DNA of 44,955 bases from Candidatus Staskawiczbacteria bacterium (GTDB lineage Bacteria; Patescibacteriota; Minisyncoccia; Minisyncoccales; Staskawiczbacteraceae): assembly GCA_903845295.1 (NCBI GenBank), contig CAIMWV010000032.1, positions 1-44,955 on the forward strand, given 5' to 3'. Position numbers and translations under genes: made by a program. Below the pieces are notes generated by a model, which worked only from the letters and a program-made list of their open reading frames with translations, did not search any database and was not told the DNA's origin. Positions 28,078 to 35,810 of the stretch are shown here, one piece after another (the first letter of the stretch is position 1; the number at the start of each line of letters is the position of its first letter).

Positions 28078-29046
28078 ATGAAAATTGCTGATATACAAAA
28101 ATTAGCCATAAAAATGGGCATTGAGTCTGATTTCAGGGGCAAAAAAGGTGTACAAAAATTATTGGATTCAAAAAAGCAGAAATTTGATAAGCTTTCCGGC
28201 AAAGAAAAGGAAGAATTTGATAAAGATGCGCTGGAAAATCCTTATTTAGATTCCGGAGTTTATAATATCGCCCAGGACAAAGAGATAAAAAGAGTTTTGG
28301 TCGGGATAGATATAGGTCCCGATGAAATTTTGATTGCGAAAGAATTGAGTGTTGAGCCGGGTCGAAGCATTGATTTGGTTATCGCCCATCATCCGGTTGG
28401 AAAAGGATTGGCCCAGCTGGCGGATGTTATGGAATTGCAGGCAGATGTTTATAATTATTATGGCGTACCGATAAATGTTGCGGAAGGACTGATGAGAGAA
28501 AGAATTTCAGAGGTTGCCAGAGGCGTGAATGCATCAAATCATCAGAGAACAGTTGATGCGGCCAGGCTTTTGAAAATTAATTTGATGAATTCCCATACAC
28601 CTTGCGATAATTTGGCAGCCAAATTTTTGAGGGATTTTATAGATTCAAAATTAAAGAAAATAGAGAGAGTCGGCGAACTGGTAAGCGCATTGAAAGAAAT
28701 CCCGGAATATAAAGAAGCAATGAAGATCGGGGTCGGTCCTAAAATATTCGTTGGTTCTCCGGAAAACCATTGCGGAAAAATTGCCTTGTCTGAAATTACC
28801 GGCGGAACAGAAGGCTCGTCAAAACTTTACGAAAAAATGGCGCAGGCCGGAGTTGGAACCGTTGTGGGTATGCACATTTCAGAAGAGCACAAAAAAGAAG
28901 CGGAACTGGCCCATATCAATATTGTAATAGCCGGCCATATTTCTTCTGATTCTTTAGGAGTCAATTTATTTATGGACGAATTGGAAAAGAAAGGGATTGA
29001 AATTATCCCCTGTTCTGGTTTTACCAGATTTTCAAGAGTCAAATAA
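28078..29046 (+). CDS. NIF3 / GTP cyclohydrolase I type 2-like protein
   Basis: LVIAHHPVGKG, NLMNSHTPCDNLAAKFL, VVGMHISEEHKKEAELAHINIVIAGHISSDSLG. Confidence 0.85.
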   Translation: MKIADIQKLAIKMGIESDFRGKKGVQKLLDSKKQKFDKLSGKEKEEFDKDALENPYLDSGVYNIAQDKEIKRVLVGIDIGPDEILIAKELSVEPGRSIDLVIAHHPVGKGLAQLADVMELQADVYNYYGVPINVAEGLMRERISEVARGVNASNHQRTVDAARLLKINLMNSHTPCDNLAAKFLRDFIDSKLKKIERVGELVSALKEIPEYKEAMKIGVGPKIFVGSPENHCGKIALSEITGGTEGSSKLYEKMAQAGVGTVVGMHISEEHKKEAELAHINIVIAGHISSDSLGVNLFMDELEKKGIEIIPCSGFTRFSRVK

Positions 29047-29256
29047 GCTTATTTTTGAAAAGCCGCCCTTCAATCGAGGCGGTTTTTTCATAAATTAAAT
29101 ATTTGACTTGCATAATATATAATTGTAATATTTTAGCAGACCTAGAGCTTTTCTCCGCCAGTGCGGCAAAGAGCTTTAAGGTTCCGAAGGAGTATTGTGC
29201 GCCTTCGGTTGTTCTTTTCACTTTTGATTTGCGCGCCAACGCAGGAAGGAGCGGAG

Positions 29257-30846
29257 ATGATCAGCTTAGGTTATCTGCTTAGGCATCCCCGCTCTGTTCA
29301 GATCGGGGACACTTCTTTTTTTTCATCTAAGACTCCGTGTCTAAGAACTTTGGACACTTTCTGTTGGTGGTTGAGACGGCAACGTTGGTTTCAGCCGTTT
29401 CTCAAGGAAGACAATTTCGGAAAGCTTCGCCACAACCAGGTAACCGGCCGGTGCTTAACAGCTCTTTATTTGTTAAGGTTAAAGCAAGAATACTTCGACA
29501 AAATGGATGACGGACGGGAACCGGATTGGGTGAAATCTTTCTCTGCTGAAATGGTCCGCTATTTTGACAAAGAATGGACAATTGAGGGCGCACCCAACCA
29601 ATCGCGGATAGTTCCCTTACTTCCTTTTGCCGGCATCGGCTATGTTGTTTTTCTGGACGGGTTCACTGAACAGACCGGCGAGGTTTTCGGCCTACACCGG
29701 CTTATGGGAATTCGGCAGCTTGCTTCTCTTCATGACCCGACGCTGATCGGCGGAAAATTCCGCGAGTGCCCATTGCCGTTTCTGCATACCCGATACATCC
29801 ACGTGTTAGATACAATGGCGCTGGCGACACTCATGGGGACAAGATGCGGATTGGATCAAAGCGACTTCATCCATTTGCGTGTTGCCGCACAAACCCACGA
29901 CGCCTTAACTCCAGCCGGCGGAGATTCGGTAAAGGTTATAGATTTCGACGGCTTGGATGAAGACAAACGCTATCCGGAGCTTTTTTCCCGCCCTGAATGG
30001 CCGGCATTCCGCGACAAGTACGGTTTGAACGAAGAGAAATTGGCTGCCGTAATATTGGGGAAGGGCCTTCTTGGAAAGATGCTGGACCTTTGCGATAAGT
30101 TAGCTTATGTCGGCCGTGACCTTTGGATGTTTTTGGGCAAGAATCCGCCCGGCCACGAAGCGTCACATCTTTTCCAGGACGAATACGACTGGATAATGCA
30201 CATCTTGAAAAAAGATCCTTATCCGTGTTCAGCGTGGAGCCATACCAGGATCATAAACAACGAATTGGTAATCACTGACAAAGAAAAGCTGGCAAAATTC
30301 TTGAAACTGCGTGCTTTGATGTTCAAGATCTTGTATAACAATGCTTCCTCCAGATATTTTGAGGCCGGGTTTGTGGCCGAACTTGCTAAAGTCCTTTACG
30401 ACGATGGGATTTTGACAAAAAAGAATCTGGTGGAAATGCGCGACGAAGAGCTTTTCATGATAATGGAAAACGCGCTCGGCATGCCGCACCATTATATAAT
30501 GGGCGATATCTCTCACAGTGAAGAACCAAGGGTGCAGCTTTTCGGCACAGCTGAACAGGCACTCCAGTTTGAGCGGGAAACAGGTAAAACTCATCCTGGC
30601 ACAATGACACATCTGGATGTCGCGCCCAAGCCCTCTGTCGGTTGCCTCCATACTTTCAAGGTCATGGAAAAAGGACGGGTGATGCCGTTCGCCGATGCTG
30701 ATCCGGCTATGGCGGATGTAATTGGAAGCATATTTGTTGACCCGAAGCCCTATCATATATTTTCTTACAATCTGGCTAAATTGTGCCGCAACCAAGCTTT
30801 GGCAACGCGGCTTATTTCCAGCCGGAACATGAGAATTGGAATCTAA
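29257..30846 (+). CDS. HD-domain phosphohydrolase-like protein
   Basis: HTRYIHVLDTMALATLMGTRCGL ... VAAQTHDALTPAGGD; SD AGGAAGGAG before ATG 29257. Confidence 0.75.
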   Translation: MISLGYLLRHPRSVQIGDTSFFSSKTPCLRTLDTFCWWLRRQRWFQPFLKEDNFGKLRHNQVTGRCLTALYLLRLKQEYFDKMDDGREPDWVKSFSAEMVRYFDKEWTIEGAPNQSRIVPLLPFAGIGYVVFLDGFTEQTGEVFGLHRLMGIRQLASLHDPTLIGGKFRECPLPFLHTRYIHVLDTMALATLMGTRCGLDQSDFIHLRVAAQTHDALTPAGGDSVKVIDFDGLDEDKRYPELFSRPEWPAFRDKYGLNEEKLAAVILGKGLLGKMLDLCDKLAYVGRDLWMFLGKNPPGHEASHLFQDEYDWIMHILKKDPYPCSAWSHTRIINNELVITDKEKLAKFLKLRALMFKILYNNASSRYFEAGFVAELAKVLYDDGILTKKNLVEMRDEELFMIMENALGMPHHYIMGDISHSEEPRVQLFGTAEQALQFERETGKTHPGTMTHLDVAPKPSVGCLHTFKVMEKGRVMPFADADPAMADVIGSIFVDPKPYHIFSYNLAKLCRNQALATRLISSRNMRIGI

Positions 30847-31077
30847 AGCGTCCGCTATTTAGTGGACGCTGTTTTTTTTATTCCAAACCAAAACGCCATC
30901 TTTTAATTGAGGCGGTTTTTTGGTATAATAACTAAATTAAATTTTTACAACTAAAAGAATAAATTTATAAGCTCCACGAGGAACTTTTTTGTTTAAAATA
31001 AATCTGTATTTTGCCTTATTTAGTCGATTCATTGTTTTACGGGGCAATTATTATAATTAATATATTAAAAAAATAGC

Positions 31078-31179
31078 GTGGATTCTGGATATATATTATT
31101 AATAGGTTTGGGATCTTTTATCATCGGTATTTTTTTTGGAATTTATCTATCGCGCGCAAATAAAGCATTTCATAGCTAG
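31078..31179 (+). CDS. 33-aa single-TM small protein
   Basis: GTG start: (V/M)DSGYILLIGLGSFIIGIFFGIYLSRANKAFHS*. Confidence 0.4.
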   Translation: MDSGYILLIGLGSFIIGIFFGIYLSRANKAFHS

Positions 31180-31260
31180 TTGTATGCAACTTTTATTTCT
31201 CCTTAATTCTCAGACAAGCCGCCTTTCAATTGAGGCGGTTTTTTGGTAGGATTATTTTAT

Positions 31261-32148
31261 ATGAAATATAAAGAACCTAAAATTATTAAAGAAAAAAAAG
31301 TTAAAAAAGAAGCCAGCATCAAATTCTGGAAAGTTTTTTTTATTCAAGGAGGATTATTTTTATTGACTTCTGTCTTAGCAGTTATCGGCGCTTATGAGTT
31401 GAATAAATTAGCCCAAATTAAAAAGATTTATCTGCCGACAACCTCACTGCAGGATTTTTTATTTTCTTTTTTGTTTGTAATGTTTTTTGTTTTGCTGTTT
31501 GTTTTATATCGGAATAAAAAAGTAAATAAGTTCAAAGAAATAATTTACAAAGGGCTTTTTATAATCACTGTTTTCTGGGGAGGAATGACTGTTTTAAATT
31601 TGTTTATGCCGGTGTTTGTTGCTATTTTGGTAATGGGAATTTTAATTGCGCTTTGGCTTGAATTTGCCAAAGTTTGGGTTCATGATGTTTTAATGGTATT
31701 GGGACTAGCCGGAGCAGCCAGTTTTTTCGGGCTGGGTTTTACTCCTTCGGTTGTTGTTGCGCTTTTATTGATTTTTTCTGTTTATGATTTTATTGCAGTC
31801 TATAAGACAAAACACATGGTTTTGATGGCAAAAGAAATGATAGATAAAAAAGTTATTTTAGGATTCATAATCCCGAAAGAGATTAAATATTTTAAAGGAA
31901 AATTGTCAGAGATCAAGCCCGGAGGAAATTTCATGATTTTAGGCGGAGGGGATGTTGTTTTTCCAAGCTTGCTGGCAGTTTCAGTCGTCCCTTCGGGGGT
32001 TTTGAAAGCTTTGGTTATCGTCTTATTTTCCTTGGCAGGTTCTTTTTTCAGCTATTGGTTGTTTATGAAAGAAAAAGAGCCTATTCCGGCACTGCCCCCG
32101 ATTGCCTTATTTGCCATAATAGGATATCTTTTAACTCTGTTATTTTGA
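31261..32148 (+). CDS. Presenilin/signal-peptide-peptidase-like intramembrane aspartyl protease
   Basis: Polytopic; SVYDFIAVYKTKHM (YD), MILGGGDVVFPSL (GxGD-type), PIPALPPIALFA (PALP). Confidence 0.85.
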   Translation: MKYKEPKIIKEKKVKKEASIKFWKVFFIQGGLFLLTSVLAVIGAYELNKLAQIKKIYLPTTSLQDFLFSFLFVMFFVLLFVLYRNKKVNKFKEIIYKGLFIITVFWGGMTVLNLFMPVFVAILVMGILIALWLEFAKVWVHDVLMVLGLAGAASFFGLGFTPSVVVALLLIFSVYDFIAVYKTKHMVLMAKEMIDKKVILGFIIPKEIKYFKGKLSEIKPGGNFMILGGGDVVFPSLLAVSVVPSGVLKALVIVLFSLAGSFFSYWLFMKEKEPIPALPPIALFAIIGYLLTLLF

Positions 32149-32167
32149 TTGTTTAATAGTCTAACTT

Positions 32168-32239
32168 GCCCCTATATTTCAATGGATAGAATTTAGGCTT
32201 CCGAAGCCTGAGATGCAGGTTCGAATCCTGCTGGGGGCA
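32168..32239 (+). tRNA. tRNA-Arg(CCG)
   Basis: Acceptor GCCCCTA/TGGGGGC; anticodon loop TTCCGAA; T arm GCAGGTTCGAATCCTGC; discriminator A; CCA not encoded. Confidence 0.93.
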
Positions 32240-32421
32240 CATAAAATATTTGGAGGCACTGAAAGTGCCTCCAAATATTTATTCACCCAGTGTGGTGAAA
32301 ACCCGCTCCCCGAATCGCGACGAGCCGTAGGGTTGCGAGATTTATCCGCGAAGCGGAAAATCCCGACCTAGGCGAGGAGGCGATGCCTTCGGGCAACTTT
32401 TCGAATCCTGCTGGGGGCACA
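32220..32421 (+). mobile_element. putative att-flanked 180-bp segment at the tRNA-Arg 3' end
   Basis: TTCGAATCCTGCTGGGGGCACA at 32220-32241 and 32400-32421, offset exactly 180 bp. Confidence 0.55.
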
Positions 32422-32571
32422 AATAATAAATTCTTCAAATATAGCTAAGAGGTAAAAACTCTTGAATTTTTTAATAAATTGTGCCAGATTTATTTATTGC
32501 CGGAATTATTGTAATCCGGCGATCTCTGACGCGGGAGGGTCGCGGTATCGCAGCACTTTAAGGAGAAAAAC

Positions 32572-32805
32572 ATGAAGAGGACAGTACTTGATTTCAGGAA
32601 CCTCATATCAAAGAAGTATGGGTCGACAGAACAATTTCTCCAGAAATCAGAAGCTCATCTGGCATTCTGGAGAAAGTTAAATAATATCGGTTGGAGGAAT
32701 GCGGAGGCTGAGCCTCCGGAGACTGTGCCCAACGTCGACGCTACAGTCGAGCTTGCAACCCGCGAGTGGGAGCAACTCGAGGCCGAGCTTCAACAGCTTG
32801 GATAA
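32572..32805 (+). CDS. hypothetical 77-aa protein (SD-led cassette)
   Basis: AAGGAGAAAAAC-ATG; terminator-like hairpin downstream. Confidence 0.6.
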   Translation: MKRTVLDFRNLISKKYGSTEQFLQKSEAHLAFWRKLNNIGWRNAEAEPPETVPNVDATVELATREWEQLEAELQQLG

Positions 32806-33032
32806 TCAAGATTGTCCTTCTCAATATGAGCCCTTTGCAGAGCCTATTTCTGTTCGGGCTTCTTTTTTTATAAGGTGGAAATATTGTGGAGAACAAGTTG
32901 GAAAACTGTTTATTTTGTGTGGATATCCATACCTCAAAATTTACCTATAATTTTTATTTCATGATAGAATAAAATTGATAATGAACCGATAAAAAGGTCG
33001 GATATTTATTAGTAAAACATCTAAAAATAAAT

Positions 33033-33305
33033 ATGGCTAATTTCGTTACAAAAAAAGACGGAGCAAAAGAAGCTTTTAATCCGGAAAAAATTAAAAGAGT
33101 GGTCGGTATAGCTGCAGCAGACGCCGGCCTTGCAAACGACAAAGCGGCTAGTATAGTAGAACAGGTTTTAGCTACAGTGATGCAGACAACTGCAGACAAA
33201 GAGGAAATAACAGCCGCAGACCTTAAGAAAATTATCCTTGATAAACTAGATATCATATCGCCTTCTGTTTCGCAGGCTTGGAGAAACTACGAAAAAACCA
33301 AGTAA
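33033..33305 (+). CDS. Stand-alone ATP-cone-like domain protein
   Basis: FVTKKDGAKEAFNPEKIKRVVGIAAADAGL ... ITAADLKKIILDKLDIISPSVSQAWRNYEK. Confidence 0.75.
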   Translation: MANFVTKKDGAKEAFNPEKIKRVVGIAAADAGLANDKAASIVEQVLATVMQTTADKEEITAADLKKIILDKLDIISPSVSQAWRNYEKTK

Positions 33306-33505
33306 AAGACAAAAAAGCCCGGAAGATTATATCTTTGAGGGCTTTTTTAGTAAAAATTAACAACAATCTTGTCTAATAATGAGCTGAATTTGACATATAT
33401 AAATAACTCTATAGTATTAAAAGTGATTATCTGAAGTTTTTGATAATCCGCGAGCAAGGGTGTCGCATTTTTGCACTTTGTCAGCACCCAAGGGAGGAAA
33501 ATAAA

Positions 33506-33769
33506 ATGTTTGATGAAATCATAAGGCCGGGAGTTAAGATCACTTTCGATTGCACGACAAAATGTCTATTGCTCTCCAGGTATGGGAAGCAGATTCATTG
33601 GGGAGACGGCGTGGTTTCTGAGCCGGCAGAATTCATTCTCAGGCTGTCTGATTTCAATAGATTCGTTGAAATCATGGCCAAGACACGCGGCTATAAGCTT
33701 GACTCAGAAACGTCTATTTCCGCCTCCGCCGGCGAGACAACGTGGTCGCGGGTATTCCTTATGAGATAA
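33506..33769 (+). CDS. hypothetical 87-aa protein (SD-led cassette)
   Basis: GGGAGGAAAATAAA-ATG; structured 5' leader. Confidence 0.6.
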   Translation: MFDEIIRPGVKITFDCTTKCLLLSRYGKQIHWGDGVVSEPAEFILRLSDFNRFVEIMAKTRGYKLDSETSISASAGETTWSRVFLMR

Positions 33770-33853
33770 CATAGATAATTCAAATCTCATTTTATTTTTG
33801 ACTAAAACATGTCTCGTACGCACAAGGTGTCCGAGGCTTTTTATTTTGCGGGG

Positions 33854-33881
33854 TTGACACATGCTGTTTTTAGAATAAAAT
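33854..33881 (+). promoter_or_regulatory. sigma70-like promoter of candidate ncRNA
   Basis: TTGACA-16 nt-TAAAAT. Confidence 0.7.
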
Positions 33882-33887
33882 GACAGA

Positions 33888-34218
33888 TATGAGGGGGTGC
33901 GAGACTAGGTCTGCCGTTCAATAATTCTTTCACAACGAAATGCAGAAATTTTGAGAGAAAATTCGGAAAATGGAGGAGGCTTGCCCTTGTGGCAAGCCGG
34001 CGAAATTTTACAAATTTGGAGCCAAAATTTCAAGTTGTAGTTGAGGGAATTATTGATCGGCAGACCTTGAATTCTCAAGGACATAATAGCTTGCAGCGAA
34101 GGCGGAAAAAGTATATATCTGAATTCATTGTCCGAATTTAGGCTCGAGAAACAAACCAACGTCGTTGCAAAATATTAGCCCCCTCACCAAAGCCCGTCAG
34201 AGGAATCTGGCGGTTTTT
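33888..34218 (+). ncRNA. candidate large structured RNA, class not recognised
   Basis: End pairing GAGGGGG (33891-33897)/CCCCCTC (34179-34185); AGGTCTGCCG/CGGCAGACCT and CAATAATTC/GAATTATTG stems; apical GCTTGCC/GGCAAGC; terminator CCGtCAGAggaaTCTGgCGGTTTTT. Confidence 0.65.
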
Positions 34219-34286
34219 GATTGCTCAAAAGTACTTTTTTTGATAGGATATAATAAAGGTCATATTAAAAATATAAACATAAAAAT

Positions 34287-34619
34287 ATGGTTATAAAGAA
34301 AAAAATCAGCAAAAAAGCTGTAAAAAAAGTTGCGCCTAAAGTTGTGTCCAAGGCCGCAGTGAAAGAGAAAGAAGGAAAATTAATAGGTAAAATAACCCAT
34401 TATTTTTCCAATATTGAGGTGGCTGTTATTGATTTGACAGCCCCGCTAAAGGTTGGAGACAATATCAGGGTGGTCGGAGGCCAGGAAACTGATTTTGAGC
34501 AAGAGGTTAGTTCTATGCAGATTGATCACAAAGAAGTGAAATCAGCTAAAAAAGGCGATTCCGCAGGGATGAAAGTGAATGAAAAAGTTCACGAGGGATA
34601 CAAAGTTTATAAAATTTAG
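34287..34619 (+). CDS. Small protein resembling a translation-factor beta-barrel domain
   Basis: GKLIGKITHYFSNIEVAVIDLTAPLKVGDNIRVVGGQETDFEQEVSSMQIDHKEV. Confidence 0.65.
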   Translation: MVIKKKISKKAVKKVAPKVVSKAAVKEKEGKLIGKITHYFSNIEVAVIDLTAPLKVGDNIRVVGGQETDFEQEVSSMQIDHKEVKSAKKGDSAGMKVNEKVHEGYKVYKI

Positions 34620-34677
34620 AATTTAAAATTCAAAATTTTGATATCGCGCTTCGCGCGATGAGTTTATTTTTATTAAA

Positions 34678-35658
34678 ATGACAGATAGCATACAAGAAGA
34701 AATTGAGGATAAAGTTATCGATTGCATTAATTCGGGGGTTGGCGGCCGATTGGTAATTTTTAAGCCGGAAAAAGCGCCTTTTGGAGCTGATTTAGCTGTG
34801 GAAAGAAGGGAAAAATATAAAGAAAAGGAAATATATTTTCAGATTAACAGCCTTGTCGGTCCTGCAAAAGATAATAATTTTGTAAAAGATTTTTTGCAGG
34901 AAAGTGTTAAAACAGACAAGAATTTTTACTTGCTTTTCGTTTATTTTGATGAAATTAAACAAAAGCTCAGCGATTATATTTGGCTGGTACCGTCTTTGCA
35001 ATTCAGAGATATTACAAAAGTTGTGAAATCTTCAGACGGGCAAAATTTGTTGAGATTTGAAGCTCCGTTAAATTTCAAGGATAAAAATGAATATTCAAAA
35101 TTCATAGTAGACACAAAGGAATTGGGTAAGCTGATATTAGATGCGCTTGAAAAAGGCGGTAAGTTTGACTTCAAGAAAATGGGTTTTAAAGAGAGAATGA
35201 CAATAAATTTAGAGAGTTTGAAAGAATTTTTATGCGAAGCGCGCGGTAATACTTATGCTGCAAATGCCAGTCCCGTTGATAACCCGCGGCTTTTGGCGTC
35301 GATACAGCTGGAATTTCAAAAAGGAAGTTATTCTTACAGGGATGTCTATTTTTCCGGCGATAAAAAATTTATTGGCCAGGAAATTGTTTATCAAGATTCA
35401 AAACCGGTGTGGGGTATGAACTACATTGGAAACTCAATCGGGAAATTAGAAACAAATTTTTTGAAAGAATCTTTGCTTAAACTGGTCAAAGTATGCCGGT
35501 TCGGAGGGGTTTGCGAATATGAAATGAGAGAATATAAATACAAGGACCAAGGCCAGGGAAATTTAGAAGGGTTTTCAGGCAAAGAGGAGATTTTTTTAGA
35601 AGATAAAAATATTTATAAGTTAAACTATCAGGGCGGATTAATTTCAGAAAAAATATAG
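34678..35658 (+). CDS. hypothetical protein
   Basis: 326 aa ORF with native AT-rich codon usage. Confidence 0.65.
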   Translation: MTDSIQEEIEDKVIDCINSGVGGRLVIFKPEKAPFGADLAVERREKYKEKEIYFQINSLVGPAKDNNFVKDFLQESVKTDKNFYLLFVYFDEIKQKLSDYIWLVPSLQFRDITKVVKSSDGQNLLRFEAPLNFKDKNEYSKFIVDTKELGKLILDALEKGGKFDFKKMGFKERMTINLESLKEFLCEARGNTYAANASPVDNPRLLASIQLEFQKGSYSYRDVYFSGDKKFIGQEIVYQDSKPVWGMNYIGNSIGKLETNFLKESLLKLVKVCRFGGVCEYEMREYKYKDQGQGNLEGFSGKEEIFLEDKNIYKLNYQGGLISEKI

Positions 35659-35675
35659 AAACAGATTAGCCATTT

Positions 35676-35740
35676 ATAATTGGCAGCGAACGAGGAAAAA
35701 AAGAATTTATTCTTATTTTCCGAGAGAGCGAACCAATTAT
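35676..35740 (+). repeat. dispersed hairpin element, divergent copy
   Basis: ATAATTGG-cagcgaacga-GGAAAAaAAGAAT/ATTCTTaTTTTCC-gagagagcgaa-CCAATTAT. Confidence 0.35.
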
Positions 35741-35810
35741 ATGAATATATAATTAATCTTTCAGTCGTAATGCAAAAATAAATTTTTTCATTCCTCCTCC
35801 TCTCATAATT

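Noticed and set aside
30229-30795. 188-aa ORF antisense to the HD-domain gene
   Set aside because: Fully overlaps a well-supported coding gene and resembles no family.
33905-34159. 84-aa minus-strand ORF in the ncRNA candidate
   Set aside because: No SD, no homology by eye, and base pairing explains the sequence constraint better.
33888-34218. RNase P, SRP or 6S RNA as identity of the large ncRNA
   Set aside because: Did not see GAGGAAAGUCC/P4 elements, the SRP GGAA...AGCA core, or a clear 6S promoter-mimic bubble; only a covariance-model search would settle this.
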